64,000 bases of DNA from Effrenium voratum (lineage: Eukaryota; Sar; Dinophyceae; Suessiales; Symbiodiniaceae): positions 646,174-710,173 of the forward strand of contig CAUJNA010002124.1 of the NCBI GenBank assembly GCA_963377175.1, written 5' to 3'. The position numbers were made by a program, and so were the translations under genes. Every line of letters starts with the position of its first letter. Within the stretch, counting starts at the first letter, position 1. Shown here piece by piece: positions 1 to 10,459 of the stretch. The notes beneath the pieces were generated by a model. The model searched no databases and was not told the DNA's origin. It saw only the letters and a list, made by a program, of their open reading frames with translations.

Positions 1-732
1 CATGGCGATTGCATGCTGGGTTTCCCTCAGAATGGAAATCACCGATCACTGCCCATCCCCTTTCTTCTTTGCTCTATCCACATAGTCAATCTTCTCCTAG
101 TTCTCCCCTGCAAGAACAATTTCCATTGTGTATTCGTTGGAATTGGGTATCTTGATGGAAGTCTGCGAATCACGGACATGCTTTTCCCACAATTCACCAG
201 CTTTTGCGGCTCTGGTGGCTGCCATTCTGCTTTCCTGATGTTGGTCTTCCTTCGCATGCCCAGCGCTTACCCCCTTCTTTCCATGATCTTCTCTGCGATG
301 CTTCTCAGGGAATCTTCACTGCTAATATCACCATCGTCGTACTCAACCCCATCCCGAAAGACCACGTTCTTTGTCTTCGAGCCCCCATTCTTGGGGTAAT
401 AAAGCTTGGCTCTCGGGGTAGCGGGAGCGCATTCAGCTCCAGCATCGCTATTTCCTCTTCGCTCAAGGTTGGCTCCGCTTCACTCTCAGAATCTTCCCAC
501 AAGGAACCCGTAGATATCACCGGGGCAGCCTTCGCCTTCTTCTTCTTTTTCTTCTCGGGTCCCGTTTCACTCTCGGTGTCAGAACCCTTCTCCGCCGGCG
601 CCGGGCTCTTTGGATGCTTGAGTCCTTCCCTTTCTCGCACGTCCCCTTCTTCCAGAATGAACAAACTCCACTTGGATGGGCGGCAGTGTTGCTATGTACA
701 TAAGGCGCTTGCGAGACATAGCTAACCAGCAT
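1..732 (-). pseudogene. Decayed retroelement Gag-type fragment with CCCH-like zinc knuckle
   Basis: The minus strand holds short coding-like stretches in changing frames. Around 560-680 the translation has CSFWKKGTCEKGK, which is the first half of a CCCH zinc finger (C-x7-C). It is followed in a second frame by LKHPKSPAPAEKG, supplying the His, so a frameshift splits the finger and the third Cys is lost. Downstream comes a Lys/Ala/Glu-rich, acidic tail (SESEAEPTLSEEEIAMLELN at about 430-500). At 60-240 a third frame reads like coding sequence (WEKHVRDSQTSIKIPNSNEY) with a stop soon after. The layout resembles the nucleic-acid-binding end of dinoflagellate retrotransposon Gag proteins. I infer it belongs with the similar relic at 2.2-5.1 kb, either as a second copy or as the continuation of the same element. 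Confidence 0.45.
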
Positions 733-2210
733 AGCCGAGTTAGCTCAGGGTTGCGGCCGAGTTAGGTCGGAGCAAGGGCTATGTTTACTACGGCAGACTT
801 AGGCAAAGAACAGGCACAATTACTAATTCGATCTGGCGGACTTAGTAAACCCAACAGGCCAACATAGCAAGTGCAAATGCGAGAGTCAGTATATGGGCAA
901 GTGCCGTTTGTCGCACTCTCAAAAAATGCTATGAACGATGGCGCAGCTGTGCTGAGAGCGGGTTTCAGACGATCGGGCAGCAACATGCAACGCGACGTCT
1001 TGTAGCAAAAACGCAGCCGTATATATCTTCAAAGCCAGGGCTGCGTGTGCCTCAAGTTCACTGGCCAGGGCTCCATGGCTGGTAAAACACAACTTGCCTT
1101 CTTTCTCCTAGCCACAAACTCCTAGAGCAAAATGCTTTTTACAAGAGGTGTGTTCACCACAAACACACAACACAAGGCACAAGTATCATATTACCGTTGT
1201 TTCAGAACATTCGCAGTGGTTCTGACATTGCTACGCCCTTCGTGACGTATATTCGACGGTGTCGTTTCCTCAGTCCAAGGGCTACTTGTGTCCAAAACAG
1301 ACTTGGTTGTGTTTTCTCACAGTGGTCTTCAAAACGTACTGATTAACGCTGATACGCATTATTTGACAGCCATCCCACAAACACTGTCATGTTTAACCAG
1401 TGGTCTTCAAACCAAAGTGATGTTGATAACCTCAAGTGGGTCACTTGGAAGCCACGCCGACATTGCGCTCATGCAAAGGTACTTCCCCTGGTTCTTCACA
1501 CCAGACCAATTTGCAAGCCAACGTATTTCTGTTTTGTGTTTATCAAGCCACCCCGCACTCATGTCGGCGCAAAGGTAACCCCGATGCCTGCTTCCATCGG
1601 AGATGCAATTTAATGAGGGTTGACGCCCGTGAAACCCAAAGGCATTCTTAAACCCAAATACATTCCTTTTGTGTAGCCACCCCCAGGGTCATACCAAGGT
1701 ACATGTGGCCCGCACCAATGACCAATGGCAGTCCCTTCAGGAAAGTCGTGGTTTTAAGAGAAAGCGCTTGTCAGACCAAAATGGTTGTCCCCCAGGTTGC
1801 CTAAAGTCGTGCCCGCCTGTACATGTATTTCTCATATGGAAGCAGCCCAAAAGATGCCCAAGTGCAAAGTGATGTTAAGCAATGGTGGTTCCGCGTTCTA
1901 GTGGGCAGGCTTGGCCCTCGCAGGGGTTCGTCCTGGCAAGGGAAATCATGATTATTCCTACACGTCACGCAACAAGTTCTTGTCTTGGCAGGTAAGGCAA
2001 GCTAAAAAAGAGCGTTCGCACCATTTCATGCCTACATGCAAAGCCACCTCAGAACCATATCAGTGTAATTGCCCTGTGTAACCCAAAGTAGTTGTCTTAT
2101 ATCTGTAAGAGCCACCCCAAAATCATAACAGTGTAAGGGTAGTCCTGGGGCAACCAAACACAATTTGACAAACCTGTATAAGTGTTCACCCTGAAGCCAC
2201 AAAAGAACCG
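733..2210. repeat. Non-coding stretch with diverged AAGCCACC-type repeats
   Basis: No convincing coding sequence is visible. A loosely repeated motif beginning AAGCCACC/AGCCACC and continuing with CATA-C-AGTGTAA-like sequence appears near 1551, 1676, 2041, 2109 and 2196. The phrase AGTGGTCTTCAAA occurs at about 1320 and 1401. Spacing is irregular and the copies are diverged, so this looks like an old satellite or a decayed repeat rather than a gene. Nothing else was recognised between 733 and 1140. Confidence 0.35.
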
Positions 2211-2229
2211 AATCAATGTGTACAGATGT

Positions 2230-3215
2230 TTAGCCCGTCAGAACTCCCTCCCCTCCTTCCCCGTATACGCCCTGCGTGGGCCGCTCTGGCTGGCGTGCAG
2301 CGCGGGCTGCCTGCCAAAGCCACAACGCAGTGTGGCAGTGGTGCCAGACTTGATCCCTTGCAGCAAATCCAAAACCCTTGCCAAGCGTAGGTGTGAGCCC
2401 ACAGGTGCTTCGAAGCCAGAGAGTTCTCCAAAACATGGGTAAAGAGAAAGGGCCTCGGTCGCTCCACGTCGAACATCGCCAACTTGTTTTTTGTTGCAAA
2501 TATATCTGTCCATCCAAGCATCGTTCTTGGGGCTGGGGAATTGCTACGCTTGGGACCCTCTTCGTACTTCTTCTTCCATTCCGAAGTGTAAGTACTCTGC
2601 TGATGGCTGCATTTGCAATCGGAGCCCTTCGTGCGTTTGCCATGGAAGAAAAGGAACTTACATGCAACGTTCTTGTCACCACCAGGAGAAGGATCTTGAG
2701 ATTTGAGAGGTGTCCTTTTTCGCGGCTTAGACTTCTCCTTTTGGCTTCTGCTTGTCAGGAAGAACGGGTGCCGAATTTTGGCATCCTTCGCCTCCGACTT
2801 GGGTTTAGCCTTGGGTTTTGCCTTTTCTTTGGGAGAGGGAAGCGCATTACCCAACTTGTGATCCTTGAGGGACTTCTGCTTGTTTTTCCCAATTCTTCTC
2901 TTCCATGGTTGCTTTCACCCGCCGATTAATCATGTTGAGCAAGTTTTCGCGGGATCACTGCGTTCCATGTGTTCATGCAGCTTCCAATTCCAACTCTTTT
3001 GAGTTCCCTTTCAGCTTTCGATACAGCGTATCTCTCAACTCCTCCTCTTGCAGAACGGACTCGGGTTTAATTCCAGCAATGATCTCTAGGCACCGCAGTT
3101 TGAAATCTCCCGTCTTCTTGTCGCCAGGATAGGTCAACTTGTACAAGTGTTCCACTCCGAAAACAAGATCGAGTCTGTCGTACGTACGAAAGCTGTCCAG
3201 AACCATGAATATCAT
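2230..3215 (-). pseudogene. Decayed Gag core and degenerate CCCH zinc finger
   Basis: Minus-strand translation at 2973-3215 (HLYKLTYPGDKKTGDFKLRC, then an Asp/Glu/Leu-rich helix) resembles the helical Gag core of dinoflagellate copia-like elements. It leads, after an interruption near 2970, into a Lys/Pro/Ser-rich linker (about 2700-2850). That is followed by CKFLFFHGKRTKGSDCKCSH at about 2600-2660. The spacing C-x8-R-x5-C-x3-H matches a CCCH zinc finger in which the second Cys is Arg, so zinc binding is probably lost. After that the frame runs into sequence without recognisable domains. Order and strand match the coiled-coil relic at 3.35-5.1 kb, which would be its N-terminal part. Frameshifts and the missing ligand mark it as a pseudogene. 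Confidence 0.5.
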
Positions 3216-3349
3216 TTGTCTTCCTTTAATGCCCTTTCCGACCTTGATCAGCTTGGCAATTGCCTGCTAACCCTCAAGAGCGACTTCACTCGCAGCGGGC
3301 TTGATCATTTTGTCCGTGCTTATCACCAACTTGCTGTCAACACCGGCGA

Positions 3350-5095
3350 ATCTCAAACCGCCGCCGTTGGAAAGTGCATCGATCGTGGCTTTCGGGCTAA
3401 ATGCCTCAGCAAGCCACGCCCGCGGTCTGGATCACCACAACCTGCTAGAACGTTCGACAACAGTTTGCCTTTCAATCTTTGGCCATGAAGGGACTGATCG
3501 TCTCTGCCTCCTTTCTCGAGACCTTGGTCTTGGTGACCTTGAGACCTTGGTCTTGGTGACAGCATCAGACAAGGTGGTTGGCTTGACAGGGGAAGTGGAC
3601 CGCTTAGGAGACCCACTCCTCGAGTCCCTGCATTGGGCGTGGCAACGTCACCGAACTTTGGCAATGCAACAGATTGGTCATTGAATAGCTCATCATATCG
3701 TTCGGTCAATTCGTCAAGTTCCTCCTGTACCTCATTCCTATGGTTTCTGAGTCTATCGCAAGCGCTCTGCAACTGTTCTGACTCTTCATCCCGGGTCTGC
3801 GCGATGGACTCAGCTTTCCTGGCCTTTACCAATGCCTCCCTCGCTTCGTCCTCCGCTTTTCTCTCGCCGTCTCTGGCGGCCAGATACTCAGAGTTCAGGT
3901 TTCCCATGCTCTTTTCATTGAGCATTGAACTGTTGCATGGACTCATATTGTTTCTGAAGGGCGCTGCGCTGAGTCTGGGCCACGTTCTCGACCCATTTCA
4001 TGTTCTTCTTCATCAGTTCAGCTTGTTCCTCCGCCATTTCGGTAGAGACCGGCATGCCGTGACTCTCCTTCCTGGCTTCAGATAATTCACTCTTCAGATT
4101 GGAAGCTGTCGTCTCCTCTTGGTTCAAATGATCCCTCAAACGATCAACTTCCAGTTTGGCTCGGTTTTCCACATCACTGAGTTGTGTCCTTGCCTCACTG
4201 GTGATCTGAAGCTTGATAGCCTCAGCTCTTTGATCGGCTAGCTTTTCAGCAGATAGGAGCCACTCTTCCTTCGGTTCACTTCGATTTTTGGATCTGTCCG
4301 TCTTTGTTAGTAACAATGTTGTTATGGTACATTTCCGCACCTCTCAATCTGGCTTGCATGGTCGACTCTTCATGTCTCATTGTTTCTCGAAGACGTTCAT
4401 TCTCATGATTCAGTCTGGCCCGTTACTCGGTTCCAGAACTTATCATGGACTGATATTCGTTCGTGGCCTCGATTATTTCCGCAAAGAAGCTGACATCTCT
4501 CTGTTCTCAGCTCGCATCGTCCGATTCTCACAGTTAAAGTCATGAGCTACTGTCTCAACTTCACTCAGTCCGGTCGATTTGACGTCCAACTGATCCATCG
4601 CCAAGTTGTATTCGTCTCTCATTCTACCATGAACGTGAGCAAATTGGGATTCAAGGGCATTGTTCATCCTCTCAAGCCCCGGGATCCTCTGCAGGCTTCC
4701 CGCTTCATCGGATTCCAGTCTACCTGCGGCTGACTGCAACGACGCACATTCCTTCTTCAACGCATTGTTCTTAACAAGCTGTCCTGCGGCCTTACTCATT
4801 TGTGCTTCCGCCTTTCTTTGGGCTTTCCGCAATTCATCATCGAGTTGTTGGTCCGCATTTCTGGGGTCGCTTGGGGAACCCCTTGGGGAGGATGACTTTT
4901 CTCCCGTACGAGATTTACAGACTCGAGTCCGCCCATCGTCTTCATCCGAAGGTGACGGTGCTCTCGAAAGGGAGGAAGCTCTTGCTCCCGTGGTCTGATC
5001 AACGCCGGCATCACTCTGCTGGCTTACTGCTGCAGGCCCAGTGCTCGCAACGATAGTATTGATAGTATCTCCACTCCCATGGCCGGCTGATTCCA
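3350..5095 (-). pseudogene. Coiled-coil N-terminal part of a Gag-like protein, frameshifted
   Basis: The likely start is the Met at about 5095 (MESAGHGSGD). The first about 110 residues are Ser/Pro/Asp-rich. From about 4860 down to 3690 the translation is dominated by long charged heptad-like helices (QLDDELRKAQRKAEAQMSKA, SEARTQLSDVENRAKLEVDR, ARKAESIAQTRDEESEQLQS). The reading frame changes near 4470, 4340-3950 and 3930, so three open pieces are needed to read through it. The order coiled coil, Gag core, CCCH finger on one strand fits a retroelement structural protein. An ordinary cytoskeletal coiled-coil gene is the alternative. No protease, integrase or reverse transcriptase follows on the minus strand in 1-2.2 kb. 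Confidence 0.5.
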
Positions 5096-5254
5096 TGAAA
5101 TGAAATGTCGGCAGCAGGTGCTGCGAATGTAATTGAAGATCTACCATCGGACATTGTCCCGCAAGTATTGCGCCACCACTTGGCAATGTGAGTAAATAAA
5201 TCGATCGATTCAATATGAAGCGGGGTTCAAGACCTCTCGCTTCGAATCAATCTT

Positions 5255-5318
5255 GTCTCACAGCACGTGGGACAAGCCCTACGGCTGTCTCACAGCACGT
5301 GGGACAAGCCCTACGGCT
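5255..5318. repeat. Two-copy 32-bp direct repeat
   Basis: The sequence GTCTCACAGCACGTGGGACA and its continuation through CCCTACGGCT occurs twice back to back with a 32-bp period. It contains the palindrome CACGTG in each unit. Its role is not known. Confidence 0.9.
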
Positions 5319-5554
5319 GATAACCTGAGAAACCGAGGGGTATATTTGTTTCCCCGACAATACTGGTTGTAATGCCCTTCGGGGTGGGCACGAAGGCTTG
5401 AATATCCTCAACCCGGTGCCCAGCCTGTAAGCTCGATATTTTGTTCCTGATGCAACTGTACACGCTTGTCGTTGTGAACAATCGCACGTTACTTGAGCCA
5501 TATGGCCATGGTGGATGTAAACAGTTAACATCATGATGATGATCCCTGTTCTAT

Positions 5555-6095
5555 TCACAGTGAGAGTGGAGTGTGAGAGTGGAGTGTGAGAGTGGAGTGT
5601 GAGAGTGGAAGGTGAGAGTGGAGGGGGAGAGGAGAGGGTGAGAGTGGAGGGTGAGAGTGGGGTGTGAGAATGGAGGGTGAGAGTGGAGGGTGAGAGTGGA
5701 GGGTGAGAGTGAAGGGTGAGAGTGGAGGGTGAGAGTGGAGTGTGAGAGTGGAGTGTGAGAGTGGAGTGTGAGAGTGGAAGGTGAGAGTGGAGGGTGAGAG
5801 TGGAGGGTGAGAGTGGAGGGTGAGAGTGGAGGGTGAGAGTGGAGGGTGAGAGTGGGGTGTGAGAATGGAGGGTGGGAGTGGAGGGTGAGAGTGGGAGTGT
5901 GAGTGGGAGTGTGAGCGGAGTGTGAGTGGAGTGTGAGTGGAGTGTGAGTGGAGTGTGAGTGGAGTGTGAGTGGAGTGTGAGTGGAGTGTGAGTGGAGTGT
6001 GAGTGGAGTGTGAGTGGAGTGGAGTGGCGTGGAGTGGCGTGAGTGGCGTGAGGTGAGGTGAGGTGAGGCGAGGCGAGGAGAGGCGAGGTGAGTGA
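5555..6095. repeat. GTGAGAGTGGAG minisatellite
   Basis: From 5555 to about 5900 the plus strand is a run of GAGAGTGGAGGGT-like units of about 13 bp with G/T variants. From about 5915 to 6020 it changes to an 11-bp GTGTGAGTGGA unit, then to short GGAGTGGCGTG and AGGCG variants. Long open frames read from it (Ser/Thr/His/Leu repeats on the minus strand) are products of the repeat, not genes. Confidence 0.95.
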
Positions 6096-6120
6096 GTGAA
6101 CTTCTTACCTGCCTGCCTGC

Positions 6121-6503
6121 ATCCATCCATGCATGCATGCATGCATGGATGGATGGCTGGATGGTGGATGGATGGATGGATGGATGGATGGATGGATGGA
6201 TGGATGGATGGATGGATGGATGGATGGATGGATGGATGGATGGATGGATGGATGGATGGATGGATGGATGGATGGATGGATGGATGGATGGATGGATGGA
6301 TGGATGGATGGATGGATGGATGGATGGATGGATGGATGGATGGATGGATGGATGGATGGATGGATGGATGGATGGATGGATGGATGGATGGATGGATGGA
6401 TGGATGGAGAGTTATATGTGTATGTTCATGTGTATGTGTGGGTACCTGCATGTGCATCTGCATGTGCATTTGCATGATGTGTGTATCTGTGTGTGTGTGT
6501 GAG
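6121..6503. repeat. GGAT tetranucleotide microsatellite with TG-rich tail
   Basis: Positions 6165-6409 are an almost pure (GGAT)n tract of about 60 units, preceded by the inverted form ATCC and a GCAT run at 6121-6150. It is followed by TATG/TGTG-rich sequence to about 6503. The opposite GGAT and ATCC/GCAT ends can fold back. Open frames with WMDG repeats on the plus strand and HPSI repeats on the minus strand are spurious. Confidence 0.97.
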
Positions 6504-6829
6504 CCTCTCCTCTTCAGCATTGCGGTGTTCATTCAAAGCGCTCTTTTTCTCCCTCGTGTCCAAAAGGTACGCGCCTCAGTGGCCCTTCAGGTCCCCAAGC
6601 AAAGCAAACAGGTCATAACAGGTCCTTTGTGCCAGGCTGAATCCTAGGATTTCTGTTTAAGGCTTTTGCGAAACTTTGCGGGGCTTCCGCTTGCGAGCCC
6701 CAGATTTTTTTCCGGAGCTGGTGAGACATCGGTGAAAGACGCAAAGCGCAGCACATGGCACATGGCTCAAGCATGCGATCGCCAGGTCATCGGGCTAGAT
6801 GTACCCTGCGCGGTGCTGGGGCCTCAGTT

Positions 6830-7075
6830 CATGATAAAGACCACCAAAAACGAAAAAGAGACGTGTTCTCCGCCTTTGAGGTTCTCTGCAACTGAGATGC
6901 ACAATTGACCAGAGGCTGTCGATGCCGATCCCAACTCTGACCGAGCACTGAGCAGCAGCTCCTTGTGGGTTTGCAGCATGCGGTGCCGCAGTGCAGCAAC
7001 GTCTTTATGAGGCAGGCACGGAATCCACGGTTGCATGCTTCTGCTTGAGTCTCTCCAGCTCAAGACTGGCAAGGC
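6830..7075 (-). CDS. Possible exon near the DGSL-repeat gene
   Basis: The minus-strand translation HKDVAALRHRMLQTHKELLL followed by a Ser/Ala-rich stretch reads like an amphipathic helix and has no stop over about 80 codons. It lies downstream of, and on the same strand as, the DGSL-repeat gene and could be a 3' exon of it. The repeat motif itself is absent. No start, donor or acceptor could be fixed. A chance open frame is possible. Confidence 0.25.
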
Positions 7076-7499
7076 AACAAACATCAACATGACTTGCAGC
7101 GAGCATATTGCAATCGCAAATCGGTGTGAAGCACCATTTTAACTTATTTTAACCTTTCCCTGAACTGCAACCCATCACACCCGGCAACGAACGATCGCAC
7201 ACCTGTCGTTCAGTCTCTGATGCTCTTCCTCAGCACAGCAGGACACTTCCTCAACCCCTGACATCTCACTCAACAAGCCGTGTCTTCGCGGCCTAAGCTC
7301 CCAACATGCAGCTTCATGTCTCGAACCTGACCATCGAGGCAATACAGCGTACTCATGCCCTGCATGCGCATTCTGGGGATTACCTGTGTTGCGCTTCACG
7401 TTCCTCGGCCACTGGGCCGAAAAAATGATGTGACAAATGTCACAGTCAACTTGGTTGCAAGAATGCATCTCCGCTCTTGGTGCTTGGTTAGTGGCTAGC

Positions 7500-8045
7500 C
7501 CAGTAGCCACCGCCCTCAAGAACTCCTTTCTAAAGAGAGGCTGTTTTGCAAGTTAGTGCCAGGTTGGTGCTGCAGGTGCTGGCCAGGGTGCTGTTTGGGG
7601 AGTGTTTCATATCTGAGCACATGCTGCCGGCATCTTCCGGGTGACTCGGGCTCGCATGTACCGTTCCCACGGCCCCGGGCCCCGCCTCCTCGTTGTCCAG
7701 CGCCAGCTGTTGCCTCTCCCATGCGAGGTCCAAGCCTCACAGACGGGCTCCAGCACTCGCTGAGAGCAACAGGAACGGCCGAATGGCCCCCGACGTTGGG
7801 AAAAGCGACGGAAAAGACGGAGAAGAGAAAAAAGAAGAGGAGAAGAGGAAGACAAAAAGAGGCCACAAAGAGATGTGCAAATCCCCGGGTTCAGGCCTCT
7901 GAGGTCGCGTTGGGCCTCTTCAAGCTGCACCTGTAGCTCCGATGAGCTAAAGAGCACATGCTCCAGAAAGATGTCCCATCGCCTGCAAAACAGTCGCCTG
8001 CTGCGAGCGAGCCAGGATGGCCCGCTCGGCAGTCTCAATTCCCTC
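7500..8045 (-). CDS. Possible downstream exons of the DGSL-repeat gene
   Basis: Two short coding-like segments lie on the minus strand. At about 7945-8040 the frame GKLLEGIETAERAILARSQQ starts directly after an AG before G, the usual dinoflagellate acceptor context. At about 7870-7945 another frame reads SSELQVQLEEAQRDLRGLNP. Below 7750 the sequence is Arg/Gly/Pro-rich in every frame, and no product can be chosen. Position and strand suggest they are spliced onto the repeat exon that ends near 8250. Exon borders are inferred, not demonstrated. Confidence 0.3.
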
Positions 8046-8159
8046 CAGCAGCTTGCCTATTCGACCTCAAGCTGCGCAGCTGGCTGGAAGGCGGACGGAA
8101 CAAACGTCACACATCAGCTGACCAGCATGCGCTCAGAGCCCGTCGGTCATAGCTCGACA

Positions 8160-9404
8160 TCACCTGGCATGACGAAGAGGCTCAAAGAAGTAAAGAGGCA
8201 AAGAAGTAAAAAGGCAAAGACGAGGATGAACACAAGCGACACAAGGCTTAGAGTCCACCTTGAGGAGCGCCACTGCGCCGCGCATAGCCTGCGCAGACGG
8301 TGGCCGAGATGGCCGCGCTGGCTTTGCCAGCTGGACCTGCGCGGGCTGCACGGGCTGCACGGGCTGCACAGGTGCAGCGCATTTTGCATTTGGATCGCCG
8401 TCCCCGGCCTCTTGGGAGGGCTCTATCTCCGCCTGTTGAGCAAAGGCCAAGGAGCCATTGACGGCATCTGACGAGTGGGCCAGCTTGGACTTCAGGTCGA
8501 TGTCTCCGGGTTCACCAGATCCGCCCTTTGCAGATGTGGCTTCCAAAGCAGCTTCCAGGGATCCGTCCTGGAAAGCCACCGACAGCTGCTTGCCAAGCTT
8601 CTCGCGCAGGTCGCCGGACTCGTTGGGATTTTGTGGCCCGATGGACGAAAGCAGGGATTCCAGCGCGCCGTCCGCCGCTGCCTCCTCCATGCGGAGCGCA
8701 ACTTTGGCGCGAACAGCGTCCACGTTCGACGTGCGCTTGGTCAGCCTCTCTTGCAGTGCTGCTTCCAGCGAGCCGTTGGCCAACGCCGTCTCTAGTTCAG
8801 CGGCCACCTTGACTCGCAGAACTTCAACATCACAGGTTGCTGTCCTTGCAGAGTTGGCCAAGGCTGTCTCCAGTGACCCGTCCTCAAGGCACTTCTCCAA
8901 TTGAGACGCTACCTTGGTTCGGAGGATGTCGATGTCTGTCTGCTTACTCTGGGAGAGCGCAGCCTCCAGCGACCCATCAACCAATGAAGCCTCCAGCAAT
9001 GCTGCTGTCCGATTTCGAAGTGCATCCGTGTTGGTCCTCGTTGTTCTGGCCAGCGCGGCCTCCAGCGACCCATCAGCCAAAGAAGCCTCGAGCAATGCTG
9101 CTGTCCGATTTCGAAGTGCATCCATATTGGTCCCCATTGATTTGGCCAACGCGGCCTCCAGAGACCCATCAGCCAAAGAAGCCTCAAGCTGGGCTGCCAT
9201 TTTGGCGCGCAAATGATCAACACGTTGGGGCTGATTGTGGCTCCGCATGCTCGCAAGAGTGGACTCGAGCGAGCCGTCCATGCATGCGATCTCCAGCTGC
9301 TGTGCCATTCGCACCCTCTTCAAATCAATGTCGCCCTCGCAGTCAGGCTCTGGCTCGGCAATGATTGTGGCAGCATCCTTTGGTGGCTGAATGCTGGCCC
9401 GCAA
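8160..9404 (-). CDS. Tandem DGSLEAAL-repeat protein
   Basis: The open frame encodes about 400 residues, of which the first about 300 are eight clear repeats of 32-38 residues plus one worn copy. The consensus is D-x-LR-x-K-x-A-x-x-LE-x-x-L-x-DGSLEAAL-x(5-8)-T. The units predict two short helices joined at the DGSL turn. Copies three and four are almost identical, showing recent duplication. After the repeats the chain becomes Gln/Pro/Ala-rich (PVQPVQPVQPAQVQLAKPAR), and the last about 40 residues are probably read from an intron, starting at AAG-GTGG near 8250. I know no named domain with this pattern and do not assign a function. A protein-interaction scaffold would be a guess. An upstream repeat lies at 9.55-9.64 kb and a relative at 37.7 kb. 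Confidence 0.7.
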   Translation of the reverse strand: MRASIQPPKDAATIIAEPEPDCEGDIDLKRVRMAQQLEIACMDGSLESTLASMRSHNQPQRVDHLRAKMAAQLEASLADGSLEAALAKSMGTNMDALRNRTAALLEASLADGSLEAALARTTRTNTDALRNRTAALLEASLVDGSLEAALSQSKQTDIDILRTKVASQLEKCLEDGSLETALANSARTATCDVEVLRVKVAAELETALANGSLEAALQERLTKRTSNVDAVRAKVALRMEEAAADGALESLLSSIGPQNPNESGDLREKLGKQLSVAFQDGSLEAALEATSAKGGSGEPGDIDLKSKLAHSSDAVNGSLAFAQQAEIEPSQEAGDGDPNAKCAAPVQPVQPVQPAQVQLAKPARPSRPPSAQAMRGAVALLKVDSKPCVACVHPRLCLFTSLPLYFFEPLRHAR

Positions 9405-9544
9405 TTGTCAAGCCTACGAACTCGACCTTGGGGTCTCAAAATCATAAGTGTGCATGTCCCTCCCCCATGCTGTGCAGTAGGGCTAGCCAGAGTGCGAGCA
9501 AAGCACTGGCCTCTTTTGATCCAAATCTTCGAACGACATCCCCT

Positions 9545-9640
9545 GTCCTGATCATCCTCAAAGGCTATGTTCAAGGCAGAGTCCAAGGTGCCCTCTGCAA
9601 GGGACTGCACCAAAAGCCCTTGAAGCCGCAGCCTCGGCAA
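9545..9640 (-). CDS. Upstream exon with one more DGSL-type repeat
   Basis: Minus-strand translation gives LRLQGLLVQSLAEGTLDSAL followed by NIAFEDDQ, which matches the repeat unit of the gene just below it with EGTL in place of DGSL. Joining at DDQ to the DAATIIAEPEPD frame near 9390 would remove an intron that begins GA and ends AG before G, both seen in dinoflagellates. The exon probably extends upstream. The first coding exon was not found. Confidence 0.5.
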
Positions 9641-10029
9641 AATGAACTGAGATACCACCAAACAAGTAGACAGGAGCAACGTTGCCTTGCCATGCTTGTT
9701 TGAGGGTCGAGATTTAATTTGGGTTTTTTTGTTTTATTGTGGGATTTTTTTGCTTTCCGTCCTGGCTACTAAAATGCTGTAATTTACAGCATTGTCTCGC
9801 GAAATGTACGTATTTTACGCTAGTCCGTCAACATCATCAGCATTGTTTTCAACATCCCCCGCATGTCCAGCCAACATCCCCCGCATCACCAGCAAATGGC
9901 TTCCTGCATCTTCAGCATCATCAGTTCCTCTGCGGCAAGGTAGGTAGGCATTTATGCATGCATGTTAAAAAGAGGGGCGGGTCCCCCCTGTGAGGATTCA
10001 AATACGGGCAAACTAATCCCTGTAAAACA

Positions 10030-10139
10030 CCTAAAACGTAGCGGGGGGCCATGATGATTGAAGTGATGTTTCAATTGGGGGTGCGTTTGAATCTCTGCCA
10101 AAATCCAAAAAAGTAGCGGGGGGGTTTGGGGGGGGGGGG
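10030..10139. repeat. Partial unit of the G-run minisatellite, left flank of retroelement copy 1
   Basis: The stretch contains CCATGATGATTGAAGTGATG, then AAAAAAGTAGCGGGGG and a 12-G run ending at 10139. This is the same unit that is tandemly repeated at 23.0, 30.0, 32.4 and (inverted) 33.4 kb. The element begins directly after the last G, and the unit resumes beyond the other end of the element at 23004 with an 11-G run and CGGCAGCC. Confidence 0.75.
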
Positions 10140-10392
10140 TGAGGGGCACCTTGTACCAGAAGGGAAGTAGTAGAGGTCGTTGTTTAGGTCCCTGGATCTA
10201 TTCCAGAGAGAATCCAATATGCCACTATGGATGATTGGAGGATGGATTGTCCCTGGTGGATTGTCTTGTGGATAATCCTGTAAGCGGCCTGCAAAGGTTC
10301 CTTTGTCACGCAATCATGAGTGTTGCTATGATACAGAAAGGGCCTTGAGCCAAATGGTTGCGGGAGATCAATTGTGTAACAAACCAAACACA
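10140..10392 (-). repeat. 3' LTR of copy 1
   Basis: On the plus strand it begins TGAGG and ends AACACA, so on the element strand it runs TGTGTTTGG...CCTCA. It shares TAGAGGTCGTTGTTTAGGT, GGATCTATTCC and GAGAGAATCCAATATG with the 5' LTR. With the LTR of copy 2 it shares GATTGGAGGATGGATTGTCC and the GTAAGCGGCCTGC region. It lacks about 18 bp present in the other two near 10165. It contains a spliced-leader-like sequence at 10344-10363. Confidence 0.8.
10344..10363 (-). other. Spliced-leader-like sequence inside the LTR
   Basis: Read on the element strand the LTR has CCGCAACCATTTGGCTCAAG. The dinoflagellate spliced leader carries TAGCCATTTTGGCTCAAG after CCG. The two differ by two substitutions and one missing T over 21 positions, and the last eight bases GGCTCAAG are identical. 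It is not followed by a GT donor, so it is not a leader RNA gene but a captured leader or close mimic. Confidence 0.65.
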
Positions 10393-10459
10393 AAACAGAC
10401 ACAAATTTCTTTTGATCTCCAGCACTAGATATGAAATACTATTGGCTTCATGGCCTTTG

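Noticed and set aside
5551..6647. Long frames with Ser/Thr/His/Leu, HPSI and WMDG repeats
   Set aside because: Direct translations of mini- and microsatellites.
6721..6780. Possible leader relic CACATGGCTCAAG
   Set aside because: Only eight bases (GGCTCAAG less one) fit and the upstream half does not match.
9773..9793. 10-bp perfect inverted repeat AATGCTGTAA-T-TTACAGCATT
   Set aside because: Single occurrence without a T-run or gene context; could be chance.
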